In this document: in pieces, positions 42,701 to 51,065 of the stretch
How the letters are laid out: each line of letters opens with the position of its first letter
Numbering within the stretch: position 1 is the first letter of the stretch
Assembly (NCBI GenBank): GCA_017399555.1
Contig: JAFQBW010000014.1
Location: 1 to 64,000, forward strand
DNA length: 64,000 nucleotides
Source of the DNA: Methanocorpusculum sp.
GTDB lineage: Archaea > Halobacteriota > Methanomicrobia > Methanomicrobiales > Methanocorpusculaceae
Direction: 5' to 3'
Notes under the pieces: generated by a model
Told to the model about the DNA's origin: nothing
Seen by the model: the letters and a program-made list of their open reading frames with translations, nothing else
The model's database searches: none
Made by a program: the position numbers and the translations under genes

Positions 42701-42940
42701 CGCCGTATTCAGGAGATGAGAAAGCAGGCAGGTCTTGCGGTCGATGCAAAGATTGTGGCGTCCGTTGTTCTTGCTGATGAGCGGATTGCCGGTCTTGTTG
42801 AGCAGAAGAATGCGGAAATTGCCGGTGAAGTCAGAGCTGAGGTTCTGACGGTGCGCTTTGGCACTTCCTCTGATGCAGAGGATACCGAGTGGGATATCGA
42901 CGGTCTGAAGGCATTCATCAGCATCGTCCCGCTCAACTAA
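39767..42940 (+). CDS. ileS: Isoleucyl-tRNA synthetase
   Basis: 1057 residues, class Ia synthetase. The HIGH-like motif is GPPYTTGYIHLGTAWNK and the KMSKS motif is KKMSKSLGNVVTP. The catalytic core has RAGYDMHGLPIEVKVE, and the editing (CP1) domain has WTTTPWTLPANVAVAV. Zn-binding NWCPRCGTAI and CWRCKTPI sites are present. The C-terminal anticodon-binding region has VDAKIVASVVL. It charges tRNA-Ile with isoleucine in the cytoplasm. The stop is followed by a T-rich tract that probably ends transcription. Confidence 0.97.
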   Translation: MKEVSESYVPKNVEAEVRAYWEENNTYRETRKLREAGKPWLFVDGPPYTTGYIHLGTAWNKILKDAIIRYRSMTGRNIIERAGYDMHGLPIEVKVEEKLGFKNKADIEEYGVAKFIEECREFALTHKDLMSDQFKEIGTWMDFDDPYQTVDKGYIEAAWYTLKKCADKGYLERGSRVVNWCPRCGTAIADAEVEYADETDPSIFVKFPIEGAENEYLVIWTTTPWTLPANVAVAVGEEFVYAKCRAEKDGKTEDLWIAKDLAEQILKYGKYQKFDIIETKTGAELAGTKYVSPLASQVPLQAGIEHKVVVADYVALENTGMVHIAPGHGWDDYLVGQKYGLPIICPVDGNGNFTAEAGIFEGKYVKDPATNDEVIKELGDYMLAVRKITHRYGHCWRCKTPIIYRATSQWFLKVKEVKDQMLKEIAEEVTWMPDWAGSARFHDWIAEARDWCISRQRYWGIPIPVWVCPKCNKYHVVGSYEELETLSGQKMFDPHRPYVDEITLPCECGGQMQRVPDIFDVWYDSGVASWATLRFPEKTEDFEKYWPADMILEGQDQTRGWFYSMLALSTMAFGKSPYKSVLMHGFALDANGKKMSKSLGNVVTPEDVIANYGVDVMRQYIFSASAPWDDLRFSYEGIKTTLRMFNVLWNVYKFPLPYMALDGFVPKEVDGKWDPSVVEDHIAEFGREDRWLISRVNSLAEQVTKEMEAGNLHRATRPISTFVLDELSRWYVQLVRPRMWLEEDSVSKVQAYETMYYVLRRLITIMAPFAPFVCEKMYQNLKCAGEVPSVHMQDWFAGREELRDAVLEKEMELIQSFDEAVANARQNGKRKGRWPVLEVVVATESDEVLDAVAAMNDMACERANARAVSAVKGVWDKLEWTAVPTMKAIGKQFGRDGPKVKAFIENSNGSELKAALVRDGKIAFSEGEFSCELTEEHMTFTERMPENIFSSPMQDATVYVNVTLTPELESDGYSREVIRRIQEMRKQAGLAVDAKIVASVVLADERIAGLVEQKNAEIAGEVRAEVLTVRFGTSSDAEDTEWDIDGLKAFISIVPLN

Positions 42941-43053
42941 CATTTTTCTTTTTTTGTCTGGGTTGTATTATCGGACTTTGTAAGAGTGTTTTCCCTACGC
43001 GAAAAAACTATTCGCGTTCAAAAGCCTTCGCAACGAAGAAAACTAAAAAAAGA

Positions 43054-43572
43054 TTATTTTACAATCCCGACAAAGGGAAGGTTGCGGTATTTCTGGTCAA
43101 CATCAAGACCATATCCTACCACGAAGTCATTTCCGATAGTAAAACCGATGTAGTCTCCATCAAACGGTACAACGCGGCACTCGTGTTTATCTAAGAGAGA
43201 ACAGACCTTCAGCGATGCCGGCTTTCTCTTCAGCATCATCTCTTTTACCACAGACAGCGTTCTTCCGGTATCAATCACATCCTCGATGATAATGATGTGT
43301 TTTCCTTCAATTGCTTCGTCTGGAACATCCAGTTTCATGGAGACAGTACCGGTGGACTGTGTTCCCTCATAGCTTGCTGTCTGGATGAAGTCCATGAAAA
43401 CCGGAATCGTAATCCGCTTTGCAAGCTCGCAGGCGAAGAACACCGCGCCTTTTAAGGTGCAGAGAAGAGTGATACTCTCTCCTGCGTAATCAGCGTCAAT
43501 CTGTGCCGCAAGCTCTCTAATTCGTGCATCAATGACTTCTTCGGAAAGTAAGACGTCGATGGTATCCATCAT
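43054..43572 (-). CDS. hpt: Hypoxanthine phosphoribosyltransferase
   Basis: 172 residues. The PRPP-binding loop IIIIEDVIDTGRTLS is clear. LCTLKGAVFFACELA and SYEGTQSTGTV, the flexible loop, are of the type found in bacterial Hpt. The end GNDFVVGYGLDVDQKYRNLPFVG contacts the purine in bacterial enzymes. It salvages hypoxanthine and guanine to IMP and GMP. Most archaea use a different Hpt subfamily, so this gene may come from bacteria. It is convergent with ileS. Confidence 0.92.
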   Translation of the reverse strand: MMDTIDVLLSEEVIDARIRELAAQIDADYAGESITLLCTLKGAVFFACELAKRITIPVFMDFIQTASYEGTQSTGTVSMKLDVPDEAIEGKHIIIIEDVIDTGRTLSVVKEMMLKRKPASLKVCSLLDKHECRVVPFDGDYIGFTIGNDFVVGYGLDVDQKYRNLPFVGIVK

Positions 43573-43603
43573 AGATACTCATACAACGCAGAATAAAATA
43601 TGA

Positions 43604-45745
43604 TTATCGGAATGCCAGAACGTCTGCGGCTGATTCTGCATTCCATGCGGATGCCGCATCTTTGCCGGAAGATTCCGCATAGAGTACTGCTGCGTATGCA
43701 GTGTTTTCTGCTCCGGGCAGGCAGAAGAGTTTGTCTGCGGCCTCATCCTTCGGCTCGGCACAGACGACCTCGAGCGCTTCTTTCATCTGGCGGTAGGATG
43801 CATCTGCCGGATTCAGCAGGCATGCTTCCTTTGCGGCCGCAAGAGCTTCGGTAAATTCGCCAAGCCGGATGGATGCCTTTGCAATTCCTGCCCATGCCGC
43901 CGGGAAGCGTTCGTTCTGCTTCAGGGCAAGACGGTATGTTTCAACCGCCTGCTTATAGTCTCCCTCCTCTGCTTCCATCCAGGCAAGCTCGATTAAGATG
44001 CGGGAGCGAATCTCGCTTCCCGGATTTGCCCGAAGCGCCGCTCTCAGCATCGAGCGGGCGGCATCGACCATACCTAAATCAAGATAGACTGAACCGAATG
44101 CAAGCGATACACGGGCACGCTCGTCATCTCTGGTCGAGCGGGACGCGAGAATCTGCTCGGCTGCTTCGCGGCGCTTTTCGCGGGAAAGGAACAGGAATGC
44201 CGGATAGATAACTGCCGCCGCAGACTCGATGCTCTTCGAAAGGCTTGCGGTAACCGCATTGTTTAATGTTGAGACTGCCTGCGCAAACTCATCGACGTCC
44301 ATTGCATGAACAACCGCTTCCAGTGCGGGAATGCCGCGGGCATATCCGGCCGCCTCCGGAATCAGTCCTGCGGCAACTGCGGCAGAGAACTGCTTTGGAA
44401 GTATTCTGTCTTTGAGTTCCGGCATCAGTTCTGCGGCACGGCTGTACCAGAAGAGTGCACACACCGGATCGAAACCGAAGTAGGCGAAGTCTCCTTTCTC
44501 AACAGCCCGTGCAGCATCCAGCGCATCATCAGCCGCAGAAAGGGCTGCCGCATCCGGATTTCCGGCATAATCAAGATGCATGTTCATCTCGGTTAAGCGG
44601 TTCAGTGCGGCAGAAAAGATTGCTTCCGGACAGTCCGGAGTTGCTACAACCTCCTCAATCCAGCGGTACTCATCCGCATAGTTTTTGCGTTTTCCGGCTT
44701 CAGCGGCAAAGGAGAAGCGAAGGGCACTGCGTTCATCTGCCGGAAGCTCTTCGATGAGTTTTGCGATGCGGGAGTAGTACTCCTGCATGTCCTCGCCTAA
44801 ATCCTCTCCTGCGAAGCAGAGGTTCTTGAGGCCGTCTGCGATTGAGTATTTCCCTTCTTCGCGGCTTAACAGGAAGGCATTCTTATACGATTCAAAGGCA
44901 TTGTCGAAGTCTTTGAACTCGGTAAGAATTTTGCCCATCATCTCGAATGCCGGTTTTTCCACAGGAGTTCCGGCGTATGCAAGAGTGATGTTTGCATATA
45001 AATCCAGTGCCGAATCATAGTTTCCGGTAGTGTAGAGCCAGTCTGCGGCAGAAACTGCCGGACGGCTGTCGCTGAGGTCTAAGAGCGGGCGGACAATACT
45101 TCCCCACTCCTCGTAGGATACCCGCGGCATGTTGAGCCAGACGGTCATCTCGTCTTCGGAAAGCGTGGAAAACCATGCACCGGCAACGCAGACAACTGCA
45201 TCATAGACGATATCAGCAGAAAGTTCCGGCACACCGGCAAGAACTGCCGCGGCAGTGTCTAACGGGAACACATGCCAGAAGGGGCGGCGTCCGGAACCGA
45301 AGTACATGTCGGAGTTTCTGATTCTGTCGATTACCGCACTGCGGCTTTTGATTCTCCAGAATGATTCCGGCGTATTTGTCTCTGATTCAGCGAAGAGTTC
45401 AGCGGTTTTATTGGTGCCGGAGATATGGGAGCGAAGGAAGCATGCAAGGACTTCTTTTCTTTTGCCGGAAGCATCTCTGTAGGCGGAGATGAGCCATTCT
45501 TTGAGTGTGGTTTCCGGCTTTTCTGCTTCTCCGCAGTCTGCAAGAAGCGAGAGAAGGAGTCCTCTGTCCTCTTCATGATTCAGGATAGAGGAGACGACGC
45601 GGGCATGGAATCCTCCGTCAACACTCATGCGGTACAGAAACATGTTCTGTAATACGAGGAGTTCGTAGGATTCTTCTGCCCCGTCAAAGACGGTTAGATA
45701 ATCGCAGAGATACTGCTGTGTGAGATGCCCTTCGCTGACATTCAT
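43604..45745 (-). CDS. TPR-repeat protein of unknown role
   Basis: 713 residues, no signal peptide, made largely of helix pairs of TPR type. Clear units include SALDLYANITLAYAGTPVEKPAF with DFDNAFESYKNAFLLSREEG, GDYKQAVETYRLALKQNERFPAAWAGIAKA, and FTEALAAAKEACLLNPADASY at about residues 595-660. It starts MNVSEGHLTQQYLCDYL and ends without a recognised enzyme domain. It probably acts as a cytoplasmic scaffold. TATA-like ACATATAAGG (minus strand, about 45765) precedes it. It stands 31 nt from hpt, so the two may be co-transcribed. Confidence 0.75.
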   Translation of the reverse strand: MNVSEGHLTQQYLCDYLTVFDGAEESYELLVLQNMFLYRMSVDGGFHARVVSSILNHEEDRGLLLSLLADCGEAEKPETTLKEWLISAYRDASGKRKEVLACFLRSHISGTNKTAELFAESETNTPESFWRIKSRSAVIDRIRNSDMYFGSGRRPFWHVFPLDTAAAVLAGVPELSADIVYDAVVCVAGAWFSTLSEDEMTVWLNMPRVSYEEWGSIVRPLLDLSDSRPAVSAADWLYTTGNYDSALDLYANITLAYAGTPVEKPAFEMMGKILTEFKDFDNAFESYKNAFLLSREEGKYSIADGLKNLCFAGEDLGEDMQEYYSRIAKLIEELPADERSALRFSFAAEAGKRKNYADEYRWIEEVVATPDCPEAIFSAALNRLTEMNMHLDYAGNPDAAALSAADDALDAARAVEKGDFAYFGFDPVCALFWYSRAAELMPELKDRILPKQFSAAVAAGLIPEAAGYARGIPALEAVVHAMDVDEFAQAVSTLNNAVTASLSKSIESAAAVIYPAFLFLSREKRREAAEQILASRSTRDDERARVSLAFGSVYLDLGMVDAARSMLRAALRANPGSEIRSRILIELAWMEAEEGDYKQAVETYRLALKQNERFPAAWAGIAKASIRLGEFTEALAAAKEACLLNPADASYRQMKEALEVVCAEPKDEAADKLFCLPGAENTAYAAVLYAESSGKDAASAWNAESAADVLAFR

Positions 45746-45887
45746 AATACGTTATTCTATGCGGTCCTTATATGTAAGAGTTCCCTTTTGGAGTGGGGGA
45801 TATACGTTTGAGATTGAGGGAGAATATTTCGTATAGGTAAAACGCTCTTACAAACTATGGAAAACCAAACAAATAAAAAAGTAAAAG

Positions 45888-47018
45888 TTACAGAACCTTC
45901 CCGATTCTGTCAAGAGCTTCTGCGAGCCGCTCCATGGATGCCGCGTAGGACATGCGAATCCATCCCGGAGACCCGAAGGCAAATCCCGGAGTGCAGGCAA
46001 CGTGTGCCTCTTCGAGCCATTTGTTTGCAATTGCGTTGTCGTCGCCGCCGACGTTGACGAATGCATAGAATGCTCCCTCTGCCGGAGCAGTGGAAAGTCC
46101 CATGCCGGCGAGTCTTCCGATGACATACTTTCTGCGCTTTTCGAACTCCTGCCGCATGGATTCAACGCAAGACTGGTCTCCGGTAAGAGCGGCAACGCCT
46201 CCCCACTGGGAGAAGGTGGTAACATTTCCAACGGAGTGCTGCATGACTTTATCCATGTAGGGGATAACAGATGTTGGAGCGGCCAGATATCCGAGACGCC
46301 ATCCGGTCATGGCGAATGCTTTGGAGAATCCGTTAATGGTAATAGTCCGCTCGGCCATATCCGGAAGCGAGCCGATGGAGACATGCTCTTTTCCATAGAC
46401 CAGCTTCTCGTAAATCTCATCGGACATACAGTAGAGGTCGTGGTCAATGCAGGCATCCGCAATTAAGCGAAGCGAAGAGCGTGCGAGAACTGAACCTGTC
46501 GGGTTGGACGGGGAGTTGACGATAATCATCTTCGTCTTGTCGGTGATTGCCTCAAAGAGGCTTTCGTCAACCTGGAAGTTCTCGTTTAAGTGGTGGTGAA
46601 CCGGTGTTCCACGGGCAATTTTGACAGCCGGGTCATAGGATACCCAGGCAGGGTCAAGGATAATAACCTCATCTCCCGGGTTTAAGCAGGCGGTCATGGT
46701 GATGCGGATGGCATCCTTTGCTCCGCTGGTGACTAAAATCTGTTTTGCGTCAACCGGGATGTTGTTTTCGCGTCTGAGTTTTTCGGCAACGGCGTTTGTG
46801 AGTTCCGGAATTCCGCGAGACGGTGCATAGTGGGTTTCTCCGCGGTTTAAGGCGTCGATTGCCGCCTGGGTGATGTGGGCAGGCGTTGCAAAGTCCGGCT
46901 CGCCGACAGCCAGACTGATGACGTCAATTCCTGCGGCGGACATTTCTTTGGACTTGTTATTCATGGCCATCGTTGCAGACGGCGGTACAGAAGCAATGTT
47001 TTCGGAAAGCGGCAACAT
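45888..47018 (-). CDS. Class I pyridoxal-phosphate aminotransferase, aspartate aminotransferase-like
   Basis: 376 residues of fold type I. Motifs are AVGEPDFATPAHI, VTSGAKDAI, NSPSNPTG, DEIYEKLVYG and the PLP lysine in NGFSKAFAMTGWRLGY. The arginine near the end, GWIRMSYA, binds the substrate alpha-carboxylate. The subgroup (AspC/archaeal Ib) includes aspartate, aromatic and broad-range enzymes, so the substrate is uncertain. Its start is divergent from the repeat pair at 47.1-47.65 kb. Confidence 0.9.
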   Translation of the reverse strand: MLPLSENIASVPPSATMAMNNKSKEMSAAGIDVISLAVGEPDFATPAHITQAAIDALNRGETHYAPSRGIPELTNAVAEKLRRENNIPVDAKQILVTSGAKDAIRITMTACLNPGDEVIILDPAWVSYDPAVKIARGTPVHHHLNENFQVDESLFEAITDKTKMIIVNSPSNPTGSVLARSSLRLIADACIDHDLYCMSDEIYEKLVYGKEHVSIGSLPDMAERTITINGFSKAFAMTGWRLGYLAAPTSVIPYMDKVMQHSVGNVTTFSQWGGVAALTGDQSCVESMRQEFEKRRKYVIGRLAGMGLSTAPAEGAFYAFVNVGGDDNAIANKWLEEAHVACTPGFAFGSPGWIRMSYAASMERLAEALDRIGKVL

Positions 47019-47667
47019 TACTATTATGTCTGCTGTTAAAATATAAGAAGCCGCGGAGTAGGTGTCGAAATCACTGCGTGATTTTTCGGAAGCAGGGTGT
47101 TTTCCCGAAAACAGTTTCGGCTTTTTTGCGCCATCCGAATCTTTTCAGGCGTGTGTTTATCTCAACCGAACGACACAGAGATATAGTGAGGTGAGATGAA
47201 ACGATAGGAATTCGGTAATCCGGTAGAAGGAAACATGGATTAAACCCTCTCAAACCATGCAGTTTAAGGACGATGTACCAGCAAAATCAAGTCACTTTTC
47301 CTTCTTTTGTTTTTGAAATTTTGTTCAGTTTTTTGTTTTGTTATTTTGCTTTCTGTTTTATCCAAGGTGATTTGTTCTCAGCCCTGAAAGAGAATTGAGA
47401 TGCAAAGCCATGCGTGAATTTTCGGCTTCCCTGCTTTTTTCCGGAAACTGTTTCGGAATTTTCGGCCTACCCGAAATATTTTGGGATACAGTTTATCAGA
47501 ACCGAACAACACAGAGATATAGTGAGGTGAGTTACTACGACTTGGATTCGTTAACCGGACAGGAAGGAAACATGGATTAAGCCTCTCAGCACCCATGCAT
47601 TACAACGACAATGTACCAGCAAATTACAGTCTTTTCCTTCTTTTGTTTTTCAAAAAATAGTTGTGTT
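47019..47667. repeat. Two colinear 244-bp noncoding repeats
   Basis: No credible gene is seen. Copy 1 (47075-47318) and copy 2 (47411-47654) align end to end with equal spacing of conserved blocks. Blocks: TGCGTGA start; a hairpin CCGAAA/TTTCGG (CCGGAA/TTTCGG in copy 2); a 30-bp block with one mismatch (47166-47195 and 47502-47531, core CACAGAGATATAGTGAGG); GGAAACATGGATTAA; GATGTACCAGCAAA or its A variant; and CTTTTCCTTCTTTTGTTTTT, a T-rich terminator-like end. Sequence between blocks varies. The pattern fits tandem small RNA genes or a duplicated regulatory element. Confidence 0.7.
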
Positions 47668-48273
47668 TTAGAACTCTTTTTTCGCGTATATTCTCTGACT
47701 TACCAGATACGATACTGCACAGCAGACAATTCCTGCCGCGAGCAGTCCGTCTCCCGGCATGAGCAGTGATTCGCTGTGTGCTGCAAACAGCCAGATTGAA
47801 CCGATAAGAATTCCCATCTGGAAGATTCCAAGGATGGTTATTCCGATAATCGCCGGTCTTGACATGCCGGAATCAAGCAGACAGCAGATTGGAATGGATA
47901 CCGAGCCGTAGAGAATACTGCAGGCAAGGGCTGGAATCAGCAGGGGTGCGAATCCGTCTATGACCAGACATAAGATGATTCCAATCAGGGTTATGACGGC
48001 AAAGGACAGCGCAAAGAGCAGATAGCGTCCCCGCACAACATCTTTTCGGGAATAGCGGGTGGTGAGGAGGAAGTCCTCAAAGTTCTCCGAGACACTGCCT
48101 CCTGCGGCAAGCTCGACCACCTTCGGGGCGAAGCAGAGGATTCCAAGAAAGGCAACTATCGAAACACCGGAAAGTCCGAAGCATACCATCAGGAAAACCA
48201 GTCCGGCAAAGAGGGCAAGGAAGCGGTTTTTCTGTGCCAGGAAATCTGCGTACAGCAGACTTGCATATTTCAT
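47668..48273 (-). CDS. ABC-2-type exporter permease, paralogue 1
   Basis: 201 residues with six hydrophobic segments. It begins MKYASLLYADFLAQKNRF, a short cytosolic lead, and ends VSYLVSQRIYAKKEF, almost the same as the neighbouring permease. Shared features, such as a TTRYSRKDVVRGRYLLFALSF block matching TAPVSRKEVIRSKYLLQILF, show tandem duplication. With the ATPase and GntR genes upstream it forms a YtrABCD-like exporter, 4 nt after its paralogue. Substrate unknown. Confidence 0.82.
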   Translation of the reverse strand: MKYASLLYADFLAQKNRFLALFAGLVFLMVCFGLSGVSIVAFLGILCFAPKVVELAAGGSVSENFEDFLLTTRYSRKDVVRGRYLLFALSFAVITLIGIILCLVIDGFAPLLIPALACSILYGSVSIPICCLLDSGMSRPAIIGITILGIFQMGILIGSIWLFAAHSESLLMPGDGLLAAGIVCCAVSYLVSQRIYAKKEF

Positions 48274-48277
48274 GGTC

Positions 48278-48928
48278 TTAGAACTCTCTTTTCGCGTATA
48301 TTCTCTGGGAAATCCGGTATGATGCTCCGTATGCGGCGAGACTTACTGCGAGTATGCCAATCAGAAGCGGGATTGTCGATGCCGCAAACTCCATAAACAT
48401 CGAGAATCCGAATGTAACTCCGAACAGTCCGGCAACGACTATCAGAATCACAAAGGCGACGTAGCGGGATGTATGCTGTCCAAACTTCAGATAGACAGGA
48501 ATCACCACTGCCCCGTATACAAGCGCGTAGCAGAATCCGACAATCAGCATGATATACAGCCATTCCTCTCCGTCAAACTGCGGTATCAGGGATATCAGCA
48601 GAAGAATCACCGCGGAAATCAGAAATGCTCCGGCCAGGAAAAGTATCTGTAAAAGATACTTTGAGCGGATAACCTCTTTTCGGGAAACAGGAGCCGTCAG
48701 GACAAACGAATCCCATCCATCAGTTTCATCATAGATGAGTGTTGACTCAACCACCTTTACCGCAAACACCAGAAGCATAATGCACAGTGCAAGAAACCCT
48801 CCGGTAAATCCAAGCGTGATGCTGAAAAGCAGGAACAGTACTGCGAGGGCTACGATTGGGAATGCTTCTTTTAAGAGAAACAAATCCTTGTAAATCAGCC
48901 CCTTATACACCGTCTTTCCGGAGTTCAT
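48278..48928 (-). CDS. ABC-2-type exporter permease, paralogue 2
   Basis: 216 residues, six predicted helices, from MNSGKTVYKGLIYKDLFLLKEAFP to ASYRISQRIYAKREF. It carries ETDGWDSFVLTAPVSRKEV, the cytosolic loop typical of ABC-2 permeases annotated in bacitracin- or lantibiotic-resistance-type exporters. The start overlaps the ATPase stop by 4 nt (ATGA). The two permeases probably form a heterodimeric channel for the ATPase encoded just upstream. Confidence 0.83.
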   Translation of the reverse strand: MNSGKTVYKGLIYKDLFLLKEAFPIVALAVLFLLFSITLGFTGGFLALCIMLLVFAVKVVESTLIYDETDGWDSFVLTAPVSRKEVIRSKYLLQILFLAGAFLISAVILLLISLIPQFDGEEWLYIMLIVGFCYALVYGAVVIPVYLKFGQHTSRYVAFVILIVVAGLFGVTFGFSMFMEFAASTIPLLIGILAVSLAAYGASYRISQRIYAKREF

Positions 48929-49785
48929 GCCTCCTCTCCTCGTGCATAGAACAGCATCAGTGATTCCGTGGTCACCGGGTCGATAACTGCGTCGGGATGG
49001 CTCATGCGGAACTGTTCTTTACTCCGTACCAGAATCTCACAGCCGAACTGATTCTTTCTCACGCGAAGAAGTCCCTCGCGTTCTGCATCAAGAGTCTCTG
49101 CCTCTTCAACGCTGCATTTCAGAATACCTGCCTCGCCTAAGAGTTCATCGGTCGGCACAGAGAAGAGAATCTCTCCGTCGTGAATGAAGGTTAAGTAGTC
49201 TGCAATCTTGTCGATGTCGCTTGTGATATGCGAAGAGAACAGGATTGCGTGATTTTCATCCTGCATAAAATCCTGGAAGATTTCCAGCACTTCATCGCGA
49301 ACCACCGGGTCAAGACCTGCGGTCGGCTCATCCAGAATCAGTAAATCCGGATGGTGGGAGAGCGCGACCGAGATGGATAACTTCATCCGCATACCGCGGG
49401 ACAAGTCTTTGATTTTCTTTTCTGCGTCGAGGTTAAAGCGGTTTATGTATTCAGCGAAAAGTTCTGCATCCCAGTCCTCATAGAGGTGCGGAAAAATCTT
49501 TGCCGCCTGACGGATGCGCAGTGTCTTGTGCAGGTGTAAATCGTCGAAGACCACACCAATCTTTGCCCGGACTGCCGCATCTTCAATGCTTCCGCCGAGA
49601 ACGGAAATCTCTCCCGCATCTTTTCTGACAAGTCCTAAAACAGACTTTATCGTTGTCGTCTTTCCTGCGCCGTTTTCTCCGACAAATCCCATAACCGCTC
49701 CTTTCGGAAGCATAAAGGACACATTTCTGAGTGCGAATCCTTCGTAGGATTTGCAGAGTTTTTGTACTTCTAAAGCATTCTGCAT
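48925..49785 (-). CDS. ABC exporter ATPase
   Basis: The start is set at the ATG at 49785 (MQNALEVQKLCKSYEG); the 36 codons upstream run into the regulator gene's end. Motifs are Walker A GENGAGKTTT, signature LSRGMRMKLSI, Walker B LLILDEPTAGLD and H-loop FSSHITSDI. The C-terminal 80 residues form a beta-rich accessory region common in this exporter family. It energises the two ABC-2 permeases that follow and lies 4 nt after the GntR gene. Confidence 0.9.
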   Translation of the reverse strand: MQNALEVQKLCKSYEGFALRNVSFMLPKGAVMGFVGENGAGKTTTIKSVLGLVRKDAGEISVLGGSIEDAAVRAKIGVVFDDLHLHKTLRIRQAAKIFPHLYEDWDAELFAEYINRFNLDAEKKIKDLSRGMRMKLSISVALSHHPDLLILDEPTAGLDPVVRDEVLEIFQDFMQDENHAILFSSHITSDIDKIADYLTFIHDGEILFSVPTDELLGEAGILKCSVEEAETLDAEREGLLRVRKNQFGCEILVRSKEQFRMSHPDAVIDPVTTESLMLFYARGEEA

Positions 49786-49789
49786 TGTT

Positions 49790-50164
49790 TTACTCCAAAT
49801 CGAAGAGTGTATCCAACATCTCCTGAAGTTCTTCTTTGGTAATTCCGTAGGTTTTTGCGGTATCAGCCGCCTTCTGCAGATATTCCTCGGCAATTTTCAA
49901 CTGCTGTTCGCGGATGATATCCGGATTTTTCCGCGAAACAAAGCTTCCTTTGCCGACCACCGTCTCAATAAATCCGTCGCGCTCCAAATCGGTGTATGCC
50001 CGTTTGGTGGTAATCACGCTGATGCGAAGTTCCTTGGCAAGCAGACGCATGCTCGGCAGTGCCGCGCCGTCCTCCAGCTCACCGGAGAGAATCATCCGCT
50101 TTATCTGAGCGGTTATCTGCTCGTAAATCGGCTTCCCGCTTGAGTTGCTGATTATGATGTTCAC
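49790..50164 (-). CDS. GntR/YtrA-family transcriptional repressor
   Basis: A GTG at 50164 (VNIIISNSSGKPIYEQITAQI) gives the right N terminus for the YtrA subfamily of about 124 residues. A start 19 codons upstream would extend through the operator, so it is unlikely. The winged helix spans about residues 11-75 (SGELEDGAALPSMRLLAKELRISVITTKRAYTDLERDGFIETVVGKGSFVS), and the short C-terminal helices mediate dimerisation. It is first in the operon with the ABC exporter and probably represses it. A GAGG lies 6 nt before the GTG. Confidence 0.85.
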   Translation of the reverse strand: MNIIISNSSGKPIYEQITAQIKRMILSGELEDGAALPSMRLLAKELRISVITTKRAYTDLERDGFIETVVGKGSFVSRKNPDIIREQQLKIAEEYLQKAADTAKTYGITKEELQEMLDTLFDLE

Positions 50165-50185
50165 ATGAGGCCTCGTGCAATATTG

Positions 50186-50204
50186 TGTATATTGATTATA
50201 TACA
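50186..50204. promoter_or_regulatory. Putative GntR operator overlapping the promoter
   Basis: Perfect palindrome TGTATAT-TGATT-ATATACA, 22 bp before the GTG of the GntR gene and overlapping its TATA-like ATATAAT on the minus strand. The position and symmetry suit autorepression. The plus-strand TraX gene begins at 50245 and could share it. Confidence 0.6.
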
Positions 50205-50244
50205 TTAATACTTTCGGTCACCGGAAAAACACAAATCTCTTGTA

Positions 50245-51030
50245 GTGTGCAGACCTATAGTAAAGAAAAGGGGTTTATTTACGGGAAATCTACGGAATTT
50301 TGAGATAACATCCGCATCACTGCACATCATCGCGATGTTTTGTATGCTCTGCGACCACCTCTGGGGTACAATAATTCCCGGAAACGACTGGCTCACCTGC
50401 ATAGGACGCTTAGCGCTTCCCATCTTCGCATTTCTCCTGGTCGAAGGATACTTCCACACCAAAAGCCTGAAAAAATATGCCGGCAGGCTGTTTGTCTTCG
50501 CTCTTCTTGCAGAAATTCCCTTCAACCTCATGATGGGAAGCAGTCTTTTCTACCCGATTCACCAGAATATTCTCTGGAGTTTCTTAATCGCTCTGGGGCT
50601 GATTCACCTAAACGAAAAGGCAAAAGCATCAGGGAAAATCATCCTGCGGATTTTTACCGGATGTGGAACGGTTCTGCTCGGCGCAGTGCTTGGCCTGCTT
50701 ACCATGGTGGACTTCTATCATGCAGGAATCCTGACGGTTCTGGTCTTCTACTTCTTCCGCGGACGGAAGTGGTGGTGTCTTGCAGGACAGGTCATCTTCC
50801 TTGCCTACATCAACTTTGAACTCTTAGGCGGACTTGTCTATGAGTTCTCGGTGTTTGGATTCCCGGTCTCCTTCGCACAGCAGGGCTTTGCTCTCCTTGC
50901 TCTCATTCCCCTCTGGCTCTACCGCGGAAAGCAGGGATACCACAGCAAAGCGTTTCAGTACTTCTGCTATGCGTTCTATCCGCTCCATATGCTCCTGCTC
51001 TATTTCCTCAGAATACTGCTGTTCTCATAG
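50245..51030 (+). CDS. TraX family membrane protein
   Basis: 261 residues from a GTG start, eight or so hydrophobic segments. The TraX pattern is clear: TSASLHIIAMFCMLCDHL, GRLALPIFAFLLVEGYFHTKSLKKYAGRLFVFALLAEIPFNL and the C-terminal QYFCYAFYPLHMLLLY. Bacterial TraX acetylates F-pilin; chromosomal homologues, including methanogen ones, are uncharacterised membrane acyltransferase-like proteins. It is divergent from the GntR gene. An internal start nearer TSASLH cannot be excluded. Confidence 0.82.
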   Translation: MCRPIVKKRGLFTGNLRNFEITSASLHIIAMFCMLCDHLWGTIIPGNDWLTCIGRLALPIFAFLLVEGYFHTKSLKKYAGRLFVFALLAEIPFNLMMGSSLFYPIHQNILWSFLIALGLIHLNEKAKASGKIILRIFTGCGTVLLGAVLGLLTMVDFYHAGILTVLVFYFFRGRKWWCLAGQVIFLAYINFELLGGLVYEFSVFGFPVSFAQQGFALLALIPLWLYRGKQGYHSKAFQYFCYAFYPLHMLLLYFLRILLFS

Positions 51031-51065
51031 AGGTTGTTAAACCCTAAGAAAACCAATACTACTAT

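Noticed and set aside
47071-47596. Two minus-strand frames in the 244-bp repeats as possible paralogous small proteins
   Set aside because: Only a few residues align, starts are TTG or unclear, and conservation follows DNA blocks rather than codons.
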